Source: JADFNO01 sp965369945 (lineage in GTDB: Bacteria > Planctomycetota > Phycisphaerae > Phycisphaerales > SM1A02). From it: a stretch of DNA of 18,181 nucleotides. The stretch is taken from contig CBDUST010000061.1 of NCBI GenBank assembly GCA_965369945.1, forward strand, positions 1-18,181. Reading direction: 5' to 3'. Every line of letters starts with the position of its first letter. Within the stretch, counting starts at the first letter, position 1. Below are positions 1 through 8,403 of the stretch, piece by piece. The notes under the pieces are model-generated. The model was not told the DNA's origin. It saw only the letters and a program-made list of their open reading frames with translations, and did no database searches. A program made the position numbers and the translations under genes.

Positions 1-24
1 GCCGTTTTGAAGAGAGGGATTCAC

Positions 25-80
25 CACGGAGACACGGAGTCACTGAGAGGAATGAGCCACAGATGGACACGGATGGACAC
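25..80. repeat. Short direct repeats in non-coding left edge
   Basis: The first 231 bases hold no convincing gene. An 8-base unit, CACGGAG plus one base, occurs twice in tandem at 25-40, and a 10-base unit (A/G)GATGGACAC occurs twice at 61-80. From memory, low-complexity phrases of this kind recur between genes in planctomycete and related genomes; no search was run. No open frame here has protein-like composition. Confidence 0.5.
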
Positions 81-92
81 CGATAGGAATGG

Positions 93-160
93 GAAGCCGG
101 ACCTGACGTAGGAGTCTTCGACGAAGGTCGACGATCCGCCCGTGGCGGGAAGGTCCGGGT
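93..160. repeat. Dispersed element, left copy (inverted relative to 11955-12119)
   Basis: The 16 bases at 93-108 (GAAGCCGGACCTGACG) are the exact reverse complement of 12104-12119. The 12 bases at 149-160 (GAAGGTCCGGGT) are the reverse complement of the start of each 31-bp unit in the tandem array at 12008-12100. Both locations therefore carry the same two end modules around different interiors. Inside this copy CCGGACCT (98-105) and AGGTCCGG (151-158) form an 8-bp inverted repeat. The role is unknown. Confidence 0.5.
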
Positions 161-231
161 GGAAGGGAAAGAAGACGTCGAGACGATAGAAAGAGATTCG
201 CCGCGGAGGCGCGAAATTCAAATGCGAACCG

Positions 232-417
232 TCAGTTTGATCTGCTCGAACGGAGCTTCATCCCATCGATAATCGCGGCCGCGTTCGCCCGGCAGTCCTC
301 CTCGGTCCGTCCAGTCGCTATGGCGATCTTGCGCCCATGGTCATCATAGATCAACAACTCATATTCGCCGGCAATCTCGATGATCCTTGCTTGCGCATTC
401 CAAGGATTCTCATCCAT
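232..417 (-). CDS. Small conserved-looking hypothetical protein (61 aa)
   Basis: I do not recognise a family with certainty. The frame opens at 444, but the ATG at 415-417 has GGAG seven bases upstream, so the 61-residue form starting MDENPWNAQ is preferred. The predicted order is two or three beta-strands (ARIIEI, YELLIYDDHG, KIAIATG) followed by a helix (EEDCRANAAAIIDGMK). A compact strand-turn-strand-helix of this type is seen in several small families, such as the YegP/DUF1508 type, but that comparison is weak. The gene lies 63 bp downstream of the 414-aa gene on the same strand, so the two are probably co-transcribed. Function is unknown. Confidence 0.55.
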   Translation of the reverse strand: MDENPWNAQARIIEIAGEYELLIYDDHGRKIAIATGRTEEDCRANAAAIIDGMKLRSSRSN

Positions 418-480
418 ATGAAAGCTCCATGAAGAGAACGCCATCCGAGCTGCTGGCGAGCGTCATCGCATCTCTTCCCC

Positions 481-1725
481 CTATTCAGGCTTCTCCGGCA
501 GATAGAACTGGATCGACGCCACGGAGTGCATCACCGGGTACTCGATTCGACACCGGTAGACCTCGAACTTCTCGGCATCCCATCCCAATCGATCGAAGGC
601 GTATTCAAGCAATTCACCGTAGCGCGGCACATCCGGCGTATGAATCACCGCCGGCCCGCGCCCCAGGTGCATCACCGACTCCGCCACCGGCAGCAACCCC
701 GGCCCTTCGTGACCGGGATTCAAGTCCAGCATGCTTTGTTCCGTGAACACGAACAACCGCACCGGAACCTCGCCGAACAGGTCGTTTGGCATCAACACGT
801 CGTGAACCAACACCTCTGTCGGAACGCGAACGACCTGGTTGTTCCGCAGTCTCGGCAACGTATCGTCGGAATAGGGCGATAATAGGTTACGCGATACGTG
901 ACCAAGGACGCACGTGACCTCCGCCGCCATGCCCACCTCGCGCCCCACCAGATCCGCCTGGACCTCGCCGGTGGACAGTTCACTGATACGAATCCGCGGT
1001 GTCGGATGCGAACAAAACTTCCGCAACAATGAAACCCCGTGATCTCCGCTGCCCTTGGGATCGAGCGGCTCACGCACGAAGGACGAATCAATCGCCCCGT
1101 AGTCGCTTGAACAGACATGTCGGGAGAGCATCAGCGGAGCATTTGCACGCGAGCGTCGAAGTCCCATGTGGCCCTGAAGCAGGCAGATGTCGAACCTGTT
1201 CTCATCTTTGTTGCCATTTATGATCCGGCACGTCATTCCGGTTCCAACCTGCAAGCCATACAGATGACTGGCCGCGCGAAACGCCGTGCGCTTCTGTTCC
1301 AGGTCGATCTGCTCGGCCCAATCGCCCGTCAAGGCGCTCATCATCGAGTCAAACGACTTTCGGTCTCCGGCATGTCGGCGCACTAGCCCTTCAAAGTCGT
1401 GCCCCGCTTGTTGGGTCGCTTCGATTAAGCCGATCGGGACGCCACGCTGCCTGGCCTTCTTGAGGAACCGCTTCATCGAAGACGGTCCGGGCACGTGCAC
1501 GCCGACTGTCAGTGGATCAGTCGCCGCGGCGATCCGGCACGCCCGCCAGCTCATCTTGTAATCGATATCCAACTCCCGTTGAAGGTCCGCCGGTCGGCGG
1601 ATCCCCGATAGTGACGCCAGCAGCTCGCCAAAGACGCTGCGAACCCTTCCCAGGACCGCCGCGGCATCCTCTTGAAGCGTGGCCGGACCGGCCGTCACTG
1701 GTGGCTGCTCCGTCGCGATGGTCAT
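481..1725 (-). CDS. Hypothetical protein (414 aa) with HTH-like N-terminus
   Basis: The reading frame is long, with normal codon usage and a GGAGG ribosome site ten bases upstream of the ATG at 1723-1725. The N-terminal 130 residues look helical. Residues around 40-65 (RRPADLQRELDIDYKMSWRA) resemble the first helices of a helix-turn-helix of the kind that reads 'choose lineage, sense match, wrap groove', but no standard HTH family is clear. The remainder is mixed alpha/beta and ends in strand-rich sequence. There is no signal peptide or membrane segment, so the protein is probably cytoplasmic. From memory, similar proteins of about 400 residues occur in other planctomycetes without an assigned function; this was not checked. 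It is likely the first gene of a two-gene unit with the 61-aa gene. A DNA-binding regulator is a guess only. Confidence 0.75.
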   Translation of the reverse strand: MTIATEQPPVTAGPATLQEDAAAVLGRVRSVFGELLASLSGIRRPADLQRELDIDYKMSWRACRIAAATDPLTVGVHVPGPSSMKRFLKKARQRGVPIGLIEATQQAGHDFEGLVRRHAGDRKSFDSMMSALTGDWAEQIDLEQKRTAFRAASHLYGLQVGTGMTCRIINGNKDENRFDICLLQGHMGLRRSRANAPLMLSRHVCSSDYGAIDSSFVREPLDPKGSGDHGVSLLRKFCSHPTPRIRISELSTGEVQADLVGREVGMAAEVTCVLGHVSRNLLSPYSDDTLPRLRNNQVVRVPTEVLVHDVLMPNDLFGEVPVRLFVFTEQSMLDLNPGHEGPGLLPVAESVMHLGRGPAVIHTPDVPRYGELLEYAFDRLGWDAEKFEVYRCRIEYPVMHSVASIQFYLPEKPE

Positions 1726-1829
1726 CCTTGGTCGTCCTCCGGGCCGCGCCCAGGAAAGAGGACTCCGTGAGCGGGCAAGGGCAGTATTGCGTCCAGCACC
1801 TGGACATGGGTTCAGAAAACAGGCTTAGA

Positions 1830-1858
1830 ATTATACGCTATCACTCCGACACTAACAT
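1830..1858 (-). promoter_or_regulatory. Candidate promoter for the minus-strand pair
   Basis: On the minus strand a perfect TATAAT lies at 1835-1830, about 105 bases upstream of the ATG at 1725. The expected -35 region (near 1853-1858) reads ATGTTA or TGTTAG depending on spacing, which is a weak match. This sits in the 398-bp divergent gap between 1725 and 2124. Confidence 0.4.
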
Positions 1859-1882
1859 CGCAAGTTTATTCAAGAATAATTA

Positions 1883-1911
1883 TTGACAGTGACTTGGGCT
1901 GCCTGTACTCT
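1883..1911 (+). promoter_or_regulatory. Candidate sigma70-like promoter for the LVIVD gene
   Basis: A perfect TTGACA at 1883-1888 is followed after 17 bases by TACTCT (1906-1911), a half-matching -10 box. The spacing is ideal and the flanks are A/T-rich. If it is used, the transcript would carry a leader of about 200 bases before the LVIVD gene. Confidence 0.4.
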
Positions 1912-2123
1912 GCCATCAAGAAAACATTGGGTCGCCGATGGTCATGCCTGCCTATGGCCACACCAGCCGCAAACGAAAGAACAAGTAGCTATGGATCAAG
2001 GACCAATGCAATCCATACCAGAGGCATCAAGGCCTCGACTGACAGAGCAGAGGATCAAGTTTGGCGGCGCGCGTCCAACCCGCGCATTTGAATGTTGTTT
2101 GAGTGAACACAAGGAATCATGAA
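1912..2123 (+). other. Non-coding leader region upstream of the LVIVD gene
   Basis: I see no gene here: a 79-residue frame across it has no ribosome site and unnatural composition. One 7-bp inverted repeat, TATGGAT (1990-1996) with ATCCATA (2011-2017), could form a hairpin with a 14-base loop. I could not match the region to a riboswitch class. AAGGA at 2111-2115 is the ribosome site of the next gene. Confidence 0.3.
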
Positions 2124-4682
2124 ATGAAGACGTCGTACTCGTTTCCTCCTAGCCAGCGCAGGTCATCGCGTTCTGCGCTGTTTCTTCTTCTTCTTCTGGC
2201 CGCCGTCGTGGTAACGCCCATGGCCGGCGGCATTGTCAAAGCTGGGGGCGGGGGTGACGTGACGCTCGAGGTGATCAGTGCCTGGGGCGGGCCGGTCAAT
2301 ACAGTCGACGTCCAAGGGAACCTTGCCTACATCGGCAGCGGCCGGCGTATGGTCATTCTGGACATCACCGAGTTTGAGAACATAACCGAGCTCGGCTCGA
2401 TCCAGCTTCTCTCCACCGTTCAAGGCCTCGTCGTGCGCGATGGATACGCTTATATTGCGACAACGAGGGACGTACCCTCCGCCGGCAGCTTCTGCACGAT
2501 TGATGTATCCGACATCGATGATCTGAGGCTAGCCTGGTGCTCTGAGGTTCCGGGCGTTTACCAGCCTCGGTCGGTGAAGCTCTACGGCAACATCGCCTAT
2601 GTGGGGCCTAAAGGAGATAACGGGAGCCCCATGCGCGCCTTTGATATCATTGATCCGGAAAACGGGATTGATCTTGGAGACGATATCGTGTTCACACACG
2701 AGGACTCCGCTATCGAGGGCGATCTGCTATTCACTGCGGATAAGTTTGGGGGATTTGAGCTGGCAATCTACGACCTTACGACTAATCCTTTGAACCCGGC
2801 GCTGCTAGGAGAGTTGGATTTTGGTCCTAAGAATGTGGAAGCTTTGCACGTTGCGGTCGATCAGGATATTGCGTGCCTGCTTGTTCACGACAATCAAGGT
2901 GACTCCGACTTTCTAGCGGTTATCGACGTTTCCAGCGCCTCATCTCCGGTGCTCGCGGGTACCTATGCCCTCGCCTCGCATATAGCAGGTGCCGGCGTGG
3001 ACGTGGTCGGCGGACTCGCCTATGTCGCCGACCGAACCAATGGCCTGATTATTCTTGACATTACAACCGATCCAGCAAACCCAACGATAGTTGGCAGTTT
3101 TGACACCCACGGCTTCGCTCGCCGAATCAGCGTTATCGGCGAGAGAGCCTACCTATCCGACGATGGTGAAGGACTGATCATTCTGGATGTAAGCGACCCG
3201 ACTGAGCCCGTGCAACTTGGCGGGTACTACTCGCCAACCTACTTGCGAAAGATGAAAAAGATCGGCGATCTGCTCTACGTCTCCGACGCCTGGAACGGAC
3301 TTACCGTCCTTGACGTTTCCGATCCTCATTCCACACCGACCGTCGTCGGCATCTACCAGACGCCCGTTAGTTCGCCGAGCGTACTTCTTGGCAATTGTGG
3401 ACTTGATGTCCGCGACGGCTTGGCCTATTTGTCAGAAGGAATTAATGGGTTTGAAGTGGTGGATGTGAGCAACCCCGCCAACCCTGTATCTGCTGGTGCC
3501 GTTAACGGCGTACTCGCCATGGACCTGAAGCTCAATCCCGTTACGCAGCCGCCGTTTACGGACATCCTCCACGTCGGCACCAGGCCGGGTGCTTGGCTGG
3601 TCAACTTTGACGTGAGCAATCCGTCCGACATTACGGAAATCGGTTCCGCGTTTCTGGGTGGTGGGGATGCCCGCGTCTATGACATTGAAGTCACGCCCGA
3701 CGGCCAATACGCCCATGTAGCGAGGAACCTGGCCGTCCAGGCGGTCGACGTCTCCGATCCGAAGGCGCCGGACGTGATCCACACGGGAGGGCCCGGGGAC
3801 GTGGAAGACTTAGCTCTGGACGGCGATATCCGCTACTTGGCCAACAGTAATCTGTCGGGCTGTGACAATGGCGGTGCGCTGCACGTTCAAGACGTTTTCG
3901 ATCCGGAAAATCCCACCGATCTCGTCATGGTGGATTGGTGCTATGGAGATCTCGGCATCCGCGAGGTTGGTGCGGTGACCATTGCCAATGACCGTGCCTA
4001 TGTGATAGCGAATTTCAGTCCTCTGGATGCCGCCGCCTACAACCATCTCGTCGTTTTTGACGTAGCGGACCCGAGTGCACCGATCCTACTGGGTTTTGTG
4101 AAAGCCGGAGACGGGTTTCCTGAGAAGACGGCGCTGCTCGTTGACGATCCGTATCTGTTTGTAACGACGCATACCGGGTCTGTAACTAGTGAGGGGCTCT
4201 TGATCATCGAGGTCGTCGATGAAGCAACCACAACCACACCCGACGGCTTTGATGCGTTCCGCGGATTCTTGTTATCCGGTACGCTCGACGACGTTCTGGA
4301 GTCGGATGACAACGATCTGTGTTACAACCCAGGCATCACAATCTTCCCATCCGAAGCTCCGGTCACGCTAGATTTTCTAGGCACGTTGCCAAACGATTCG
4401 CCGGCAACACTTGACGTGACGATCGAATCGTCGGCGAACACCGTAGGGTTGGAACTCACAATCTCAAACTGGAACTACAACACGAGTTCGTGGGATGTTG
4501 TCGGTACGGACATGCAATCGCTCAACACCGATACGGTCAGGACGTTTGCAGGCGTACCGGCGGATCATGTAGAGCCGGGTACGGGCGAAGTGAGGACTCG
4601 ATACGAAGTTCGTCAACAGGGCATTATTTTCGTATTCCCCTGGACGGATTGCATTGACCATGTCTTTTGGTCGACGAACTAG
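2124..4682 (+). CDS. Secreted LVIVD-repeat beta-propeller protein with shared C-terminal domain (852 aa)
   Basis: The ATG at 2124 is chosen because AAGGA lies eight bases upstream; an in-frame GTG at 2103 has no such site. Residues 1 to about 35 form a signal peptide with a basic start and a leucine/valine-rich core (LFLLLLLAAVVV). Residues about 40-700 carry roughly 14 LVIVD-type repeats, each with a core like 'AYVAD..NGLIILDVSDP..P..VG'; the clearest are near the middle. Fourteen units would suit two seven-bladed propellers, which is inference. LVIVD repeats occur in secreted or surface bacterial proteins of mostly unknown ligand. Residues 709-852 are the domain also found at the end of the 8347-10185 and 10234-11850 products. 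There are no enzyme motifs. It is probably exported and surface-associated. The ECF sigma/kinase pair follows 268 bp downstream. Confidence 0.88.
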   Translation: MKTSYSFPPSQRRSSRSALFLLLLLAAVVVTPMAGGIVKAGGGGDVTLEVISAWGGPVNTVDVQGNLAYIGSGRRMVILDITEFENITELGSIQLLSTVQGLVVRDGYAYIATTRDVPSAGSFCTIDVSDIDDLRLAWCSEVPGVYQPRSVKLYGNIAYVGPKGDNGSPMRAFDIIDPENGIDLGDDIVFTHEDSAIEGDLLFTADKFGGFELAIYDLTTNPLNPALLGELDFGPKNVEALHVAVDQDIACLLVHDNQGDSDFLAVIDVSSASSPVLAGTYALASHIAGAGVDVVGGLAYVADRTNGLIILDITTDPANPTIVGSFDTHGFARRISVIGERAYLSDDGEGLIILDVSDPTEPVQLGGYYSPTYLRKMKKIGDLLYVSDAWNGLTVLDVSDPHSTPTVVGIYQTPVSSPSVLLGNCGLDVRDGLAYLSEGINGFEVVDVSNPANPVSAGAVNGVLAMDLKLNPVTQPPFTDILHVGTRPGAWLVNFDVSNPSDITEIGSAFLGGGDARVYDIEVTPDGQYAHVARNLAVQAVDVSDPKAPDVIHTGGPGDVEDLALDGDIRYLANSNLSGCDNGGALHVQDVFDPENPTDLVMVDWCYGDLGIREVGAVTIANDRAYVIANFSPLDAAAYNHLVVFDVADPSAPILLGFVKAGDGFPEKTALLVDDPYLFVTTHTGSVTSEGLLIIEVVDEATTTTPDGFDAFRGFLLSGTLDDVLESDDNDLCYNPGITIFPSEAPVTLDFLGTLPNDSPATLDVTIESSANTVGLELTISNWNYNTSSWDVVGTDMQSLNTDTVRTFAGVPADHVEPGTGEVRTRYEVRQQGIIFVFPWTDCIDHVFWSTN
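4248..4682 (+). repeat. Shared C-terminal domain, copy 1
   Basis: This 435-base segment encodes 144 residues plus stop. It matches copies 2 and 3 over its full length without an indel; hand-counted protein identity is about 80% to copy 2 and 79% to copy 3. Invariant features include FRGF near the start, LCY, EAPVTLDF, TLDVTIESSANTVGLELT, GTGEVRTRYEVRQ, and PW..C.DHV near the end. The two invariant cysteines (domain positions 25 and 135) could form a disulfide. DNA identity is also high, with runs of more than 20 identical bases. Confidence 0.9.
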
Positions 4683-4687
4683 GACGA

Positions 4688-4719
4688 TGGCATCGAGGCA
4701 TTGAGGCATCGTGGCATCG
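4688..4719 (+). repeat. Tandem 8-mer repeat after the LVIVD gene
   Basis: Four tandem copies of the 8-mer (A/T)GGCAT(C/T)G begin five bases after the stop codon. The same 8-mer family follows the beta-helix gene at 11856-11879. The rest of the 268-bp gap to 4951 holds a twice-repeated ACGGCGGAT phrase near 4745-4770 and the promoter-like box at 4860, but no gene. Confidence 0.7.
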
Positions 4720-4859
4720 TGGGGGAAAGAAGGCCCGCCCCGCCACGGCGGATCTGCGACACGGCGGATTCCGAGCAACTTGAGGGATGAGGGTTCATGA
4801 CGGATTGCTGGTTTGGTTCACCGGAAAGGCGCAGCGGCCGCGGAGAACGTGATACATGC

Positions 4860-4888
4860 TTGACAGACAACATCGCTGTGGGAAGATC
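4860..4888 (+). promoter_or_regulatory. Possible promoter upstream of the sigma factor gene
   Basis: A perfect TTGACA lies at 4860-4865. The best -10 candidates at a normal distance (around 4882-4888) are poor, so this may instead be part of a promoter read by another sigma factor, or chance. It lies about 90 bases upstream of the sigma factor ATG. Confidence 0.25.
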
Positions 4889-4950
4889 GAGCTGAACTTC
4901 TGGGCGTCTGCGGCAGGCCACGAGGGGGTACGTCATCGGAGGATTCGACG

Positions 4951-5523
4951 ATGGGGGCAGCGCTTCCCGATCCAGATTCGACTGGCGACCGAGCTACGGG
5001 CAATAAGGAGCAGGATGGAAGTGCGGCACAATTGCTGTCACTGGTCTATGCCCAGCTGCGTGCATTAGCACAGCGAAATCTCGAGGGCGAACGGCCGGGG
5101 CACACACTGACGGCGACCGCCCTTGTTCACGAAGCATACTTGCGACTGTCGGAGAACCGCCGAGTTCCGTGGGGCAGCGAGGCCCACTTCTACGTCGCTG
5201 CCGCCGAGGCTATGCGGCAGATTCTGCTCGACCACGCGCGGACGAAAGGGCGGGCCAAGCGGGGCGGCGGTCGGAAGCGAGTGGCGATGAACGTGCTCGA
5301 TCTGGCGACCGAGCCTGATCCTGACGAGATCGTGGCGCTCGATGAACACCTATGTCGCTTAGAGGAGGAACACCCGCAGGCGGCGGAGGTGGTTCGACTG
5401 CGTTTCTATGCGGGCTTGACCATCGACAGAACCGCTACTGTGCTTGACCAGAGCCCACGCCAGGTGGACCGCCTGTGGGCCTTTGCGCGAGCTTGGCTCT
5501 ATCGCGCACTGCGCGACGGTTGA
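4951..5523 (+). CDS. ECF-type RNA polymerase sigma factor (planctomycete TIGR02999-like, 190 aa)
   Basis: The product directs RNA polymerase to a specific promoter set. The ATG at 4951 has GGAGGA seven bases upstream. Residues about 27-100 match region 2 of this family, with LVYAQLRALA, the hallmark TALVHEAYLRL (56-66) and HFYVAAAEAMRQILLDHAR; RAKRGGGRKR follows. Residues about 127-186 match region 4, with VVRLRFYAGLTIDRTATVL and a C-terminal WAFARAWLYRAL. The length is normal. No anti-sigma factor or extra C-terminal domain is visible. Members of this group usually sit next to a Ser/Thr kinase gene, as here with a 42-bp gap to the chosen kinase start, and control by phosphorylation is the general expectation. 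The target promoters are unknown; the neighbouring secreted-protein genes are natural candidates (inference). Confidence 0.92.
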   Translation: MGAALPDPDSTGDRATGNKEQDGSAAQLLSLVYAQLRALAQRNLEGERPGHTLTATALVHEAYLRLSENRRVPWGSEAHFYVAAAEAMRQILLDHARTKGRAKRGGGRKRVAMNVLDLATEPDPDEIVALDEHLCRLEEEHPQAAEVVRLRFYAGLTIDRTATVLDQSPRQVDRLWAFARAWLYRALRDG

Positions 5524-5565
5524 TCGCTCTGGAAGTTGGACCAGCATCGCAAATGGGAACGCGCC

Positions 5566-8214
5566 ATGACCATGCCACGTATCGAGGATGTCTTCACTGA
5601 GGCGCTGGCCTGGCCGCCCGAGGATCGGGACCAACGCCTTAACGACGCTTGTGGCGGGGATGCCAAGCTTCGCGCCGAAGTCGAGTCACTGCTTGAGGCC
5701 TACGCACAGGCAGGACCGTTCATGGCCGAGCCGAGCGTCGAGCCAGCGCCTACCGAGTCGCTGGGCGAGGGGCCCGGGACAACCGTCGGACGATACCGTC
5801 TCCTCCAGTTGATTGGTGAAGGAGGATTTGGCGCTGTCTTCATGGCCGAGCAGCGCGAGCCGGTTAAGCGCACCGTCGCTCTGAAAATCATCAAGCTCGG
5901 CATGGACACGAAGCAGGTCATCGCGCGCTTTGAGGCTGAGCGCCAGGCGCTGGCGATGATGGACCATCCGAGTATCGCGAAGGTGCTCGACGCAGGGGCG
6001 ACGGACTCCGGCCGACCGTACTTCGTCATGGAGCTGGTCCGTGGGGAACCGATTACTCAGTTCTGCGATCGCGAGAACTTGTCGATTCCCCAGCGTCTGG
6101 AGTTGTTCGGGCAGGTGTGTCAAGCGGTCCAGCATGCTCACCAGAAGGGAATCATCCACCGCGATCTGAAGCCGTCAAACATCCTCGTCGGCGAGATCGA
6201 TGGGCGACCGACCCCGAAGATCATCGACTTCGGAATCGCCAAGGCCACCGGCGGGCACGACCAGTTGACCGACAAGACACTTTTCACCGATTTCCGCCAG
6301 TTCATCGGCACGCCTGAGTACATGTCACCCGAGCAGGCGGGAATGGGCGCAGTTGATATCGACACGCGCTCGGACATCTATTCACTTGGTGTGCTGCTCT
6401 ATGAACTGCTCACCGGCGGACCACCGTTCGACCCCCGGAAGCTGCGCTCGGCCGCGTGGGAGGAGATGCGCCGCATCATCCGCGAGGACAACCCCGAACA
6501 TCCGAGCACGCGTCTGAGCACGCGCAAGGACACGCACGAGGTTGCGGCCCACCGCGGCGCCGAGCCAGCGCGCTTGATCGGCTTGGTGCGTGGCGACCTG
6601 GACTGGATCGTGATGAAGTGTCTGGAGAAGGACCGCACGCGGCGGTACGAGACGGCCAACGCGCTGGCGATGGATCTCGGCCGGCACCTGGTCGGTGAGC
6701 CTGTCGTGGCTGCGCCGCCGTCGCGCGTGTATCGCATGCGCAAATTCGCCTCTCGGAACCGGGGGCCGGTCGCAGCTGGTTTTGCCATCGCGCTCGTGCT
6801 CGTGATTGGGATTGTCGGCACCAGCGCCGGCCTGATATGGGCCCTGAGCGAGGCCGACCGGGCCAACAGAGCCGCGACCGATCTCGAGCAGGTCGTTGAT
6901 TTCCAGGAGTCCCAGCTTGCCGGTCTGGATGCGTCGACGATGGGCAGGGCTCTGCGTGAGGACATCATCGACCGGCGTCGCGCCGCGCTTGAACTCGCCG
7001 GGCATGACGAAGAGGAGACCCAGCGCGGCCTGCTCGAACTGGAGCAGGCACTCGACGGCGTCGACTTCATCAGCGCAGCCAAGAAATCACTCACGGAGAA
7101 CATCTTCGAGCCGGCCCTGCGGGAGATCGACGAACGGTTCGGCGAGCAGCCGCTCGTGCAGGCGCAGTTGCTCCAATCCGTCGCCAGCATGCTCGGCGGG
7201 CTCGACCTGTCGAATCGGGCCATCGAACCACAGCAACGGGCGCTGGAGATCTACCGTGACGAACTGGGAGACGCGCATCCCGACACGCTGCGGTCGTTCC
7301 GCGCGACGGGCTGGCTATTGATGGAGCTGAGCCGGTACGACGAGTCAGAAGCGCACCTGCGCCGGGCAGTGGAGACAGCTCGACGTGAACTCGGAGTCGA
7401 GCACGAGTTCACGTTGAACGCGCTGAACACGCTGGGCGTCCTGCTGGAGTCACGTGGCGAGGATGCCGAGAGCCTGAAGTGCTGGACGGAGGTTGTGGAT
7501 GTCGGCCGAGACCTCCTGGGCGAGGAGCACTGGGTGGTGAGGGCCGCGATCGGCAATCAGGCTATCGCGTTCGCCAAACTGGGAAGGGAGGCCGAAGCAG
7601 AGGCGCGCTTCCGCGAAGTGCTCGAAATCAAACGGCGCCTCTTCGGCGACAACCACCCAAGCAATCTGGGCACGGTCCAGTTCCTCGGTACCTGCCTGCA
7701 CCGCCAGGGCAAGCTGGAGGAGGCGGAGCGATACCTGCGCGAGGCACTGGAAGGCTGGAAAAGCACCAAGGGCGATGAGCATTGGAGAACGCACTGGGCG
7801 TTGCATTACCTCGCTAGACTGCTGAGAGACCGGGACAAGCTCGACGAAGCGGAGCGTCTCGGCGCTGAAGCCGTGCGGAAAGGACGGCAGACCTGGGTGA
7901 ACGAGCGCCCCCAGGGCGCGGCGCGTTTCCTTCTGGGCCACGCCCGCACACTGATCGCACTGGAGCGCTTCGAGCAGGCGGAGGCCGAACTGCACAAAGC
8001 GGAGGCCATGCTTCAGGACACCGGCGTGCCCATCGCCACTCCCGCATATTTCAAGAAGCACACCCGCAGGCTCGCCGAGGCGTTCGTCGATCTCTATGAG
8101 GCCCGGCACGCCGCGGAGCCCGTTGCCGGACACGATGTCAAGGCCGCTCAGTGGCGTGCCCGCCTTCGCGCCACTGAGGCCCGGATTGAGCCTCCAGCCG
8201 ACATCGACGGCTGA
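5566..8214 (+). CDS. Membrane Ser/Thr protein kinase with TPR repeats (882 aa)
   Basis: The ATG at 5566 is chosen; a weak GGGA lies upstream, an in-frame TTG at 5536 and ATG at 5572 are alternatives, and the start is uncertain. The kinase domain spans about residues 75-380, with glycine loop GEGGFGAV, VALK lysine (K107), HRDLKPSN (D200, N205), DFG (221-223) and GTPEYMSPEQ. All catalytic residues are present, so it should be active. A transmembrane helix lies at about 401-425 (FAIALVLVIGIVG). The following region to about residue 860 contains multiple TPR units such as 'LGDAHPDTL...RATGWLLMELSRYDESEAHLRRA'. The expected topology puts the kinase in the cytoplasm and the TPRs across the membrane, possibly as sensor or protein scaffold. 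It follows the sigma factor gene and is probably co-transcribed. It likely phosphorylates the sigma factor or a partner (family expectation, not shown here). Confidence 0.93.
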   Translation: MTMPRIEDVFTEALAWPPEDRDQRLNDACGGDAKLRAEVESLLEAYAQAGPFMAEPSVEPAPTESLGEGPGTTVGRYRLLQLIGEGGFGAVFMAEQREPVKRTVALKIIKLGMDTKQVIARFEAERQALAMMDHPSIAKVLDAGATDSGRPYFVMELVRGEPITQFCDRENLSIPQRLELFGQVCQAVQHAHQKGIIHRDLKPSNILVGEIDGRPTPKIIDFGIAKATGGHDQLTDKTLFTDFRQFIGTPEYMSPEQAGMGAVDIDTRSDIYSLGVLLYELLTGGPPFDPRKLRSAAWEEMRRIIREDNPEHPSTRLSTRKDTHEVAAHRGAEPARLIGLVRGDLDWIVMKCLEKDRTRRYETANALAMDLGRHLVGEPVVAAPPSRVYRMRKFASRNRGPVAAGFAIALVLVIGIVGTSAGLIWALSEADRANRAATDLEQVVDFQESQLAGLDASTMGRALREDIIDRRRAALELAGHDEEETQRGLLELEQALDGVDFISAAKKSLTENIFEPALREIDERFGEQPLVQAQLLQSVASMLGGLDLSNRAIEPQQRALEIYRDELGDAHPDTLRSFRATGWLLMELSRYDESEAHLRRAVETARRELGVEHEFTLNALNTLGVLLESRGEDAESLKCWTEVVDVGRDLLGEEHWVVRAAIGNQAIAFAKLGREAEAEARFREVLEIKRRLFGDNHPSNLGTVQFLGTCLHRQGKLEEAERYLREALEGWKSTKGDEHWRTHWALHYLARLLRDRDKLDEAERLGAEAVRKGRQTWVNERPQGAARFLLGHARTLIALERFEQAEAELHKAEAMLQDTGVPIATPAYFKKHTRRLAEAFVDLYEARHAAEPVAGHDVKAAQWRARLRATEARIEPPADIDG

Positions 8215-8305
8215 TTCTTCCACAACACGCGGAATTCGTGGCGCTCCGCGGTCGCGGTGTCGCTTTGAGTGCATGGTCGTAGGCCGCGTGGCCATCTGGT
8301 CGGCC

Positions 8306-8403
8306 GATGGCCTTGGGCGGGGCTTTTGAGACAAGGAGAACTTGCGATGAACAGGACATGGATTGCAAAAATGAACGTTGTGGGTGGGTGCACTGTGGCG
8401 CAG
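8306..8403 (+). repeat. Duplicated leader, copy A (upstream of the FG-GAP gene)
   Basis: From GATGGCCTTGG through the ribosome site (AAGGAG, 8333-8338) and the first 19 codons, this stretch is homologous to 10195-10290 with about a 2-base length difference before the ATG. The encoded starts match at 12 of 19 residues (shared pattern M.R.W.A.M.VVGG..VAQ). Both copies keep ACTTGCG or a close variant directly before the ATG. Confidence 0.75.

Noticed and set aside
387..1886. Several plus-strand frames of 70-124 residues over the 414-aa gene
   Set aside because: Arg/Pro/Ser-rich translations without ribosome sites, antisense to a well-formed gene.
1883..2122. A 79-residue frame in the leader of the LVIVD gene
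   Set aside because: Its first codon falls on the TTGACA box, there is no ribosome site, and the composition is unlike a protein.
4683..4800. Rho-independent terminator after the LVIVD gene
   Set aside because: GC-rich inverted phrases are present around 4735-4765, but no stable hairpin followed by a T-run could be found.
6382..7223. Minus-strand frames of 207 and 274 residues inside the kinase gene
   Set aside because: The kinase reading is supported by full catalytic motifs; these frames are compositional shadows.
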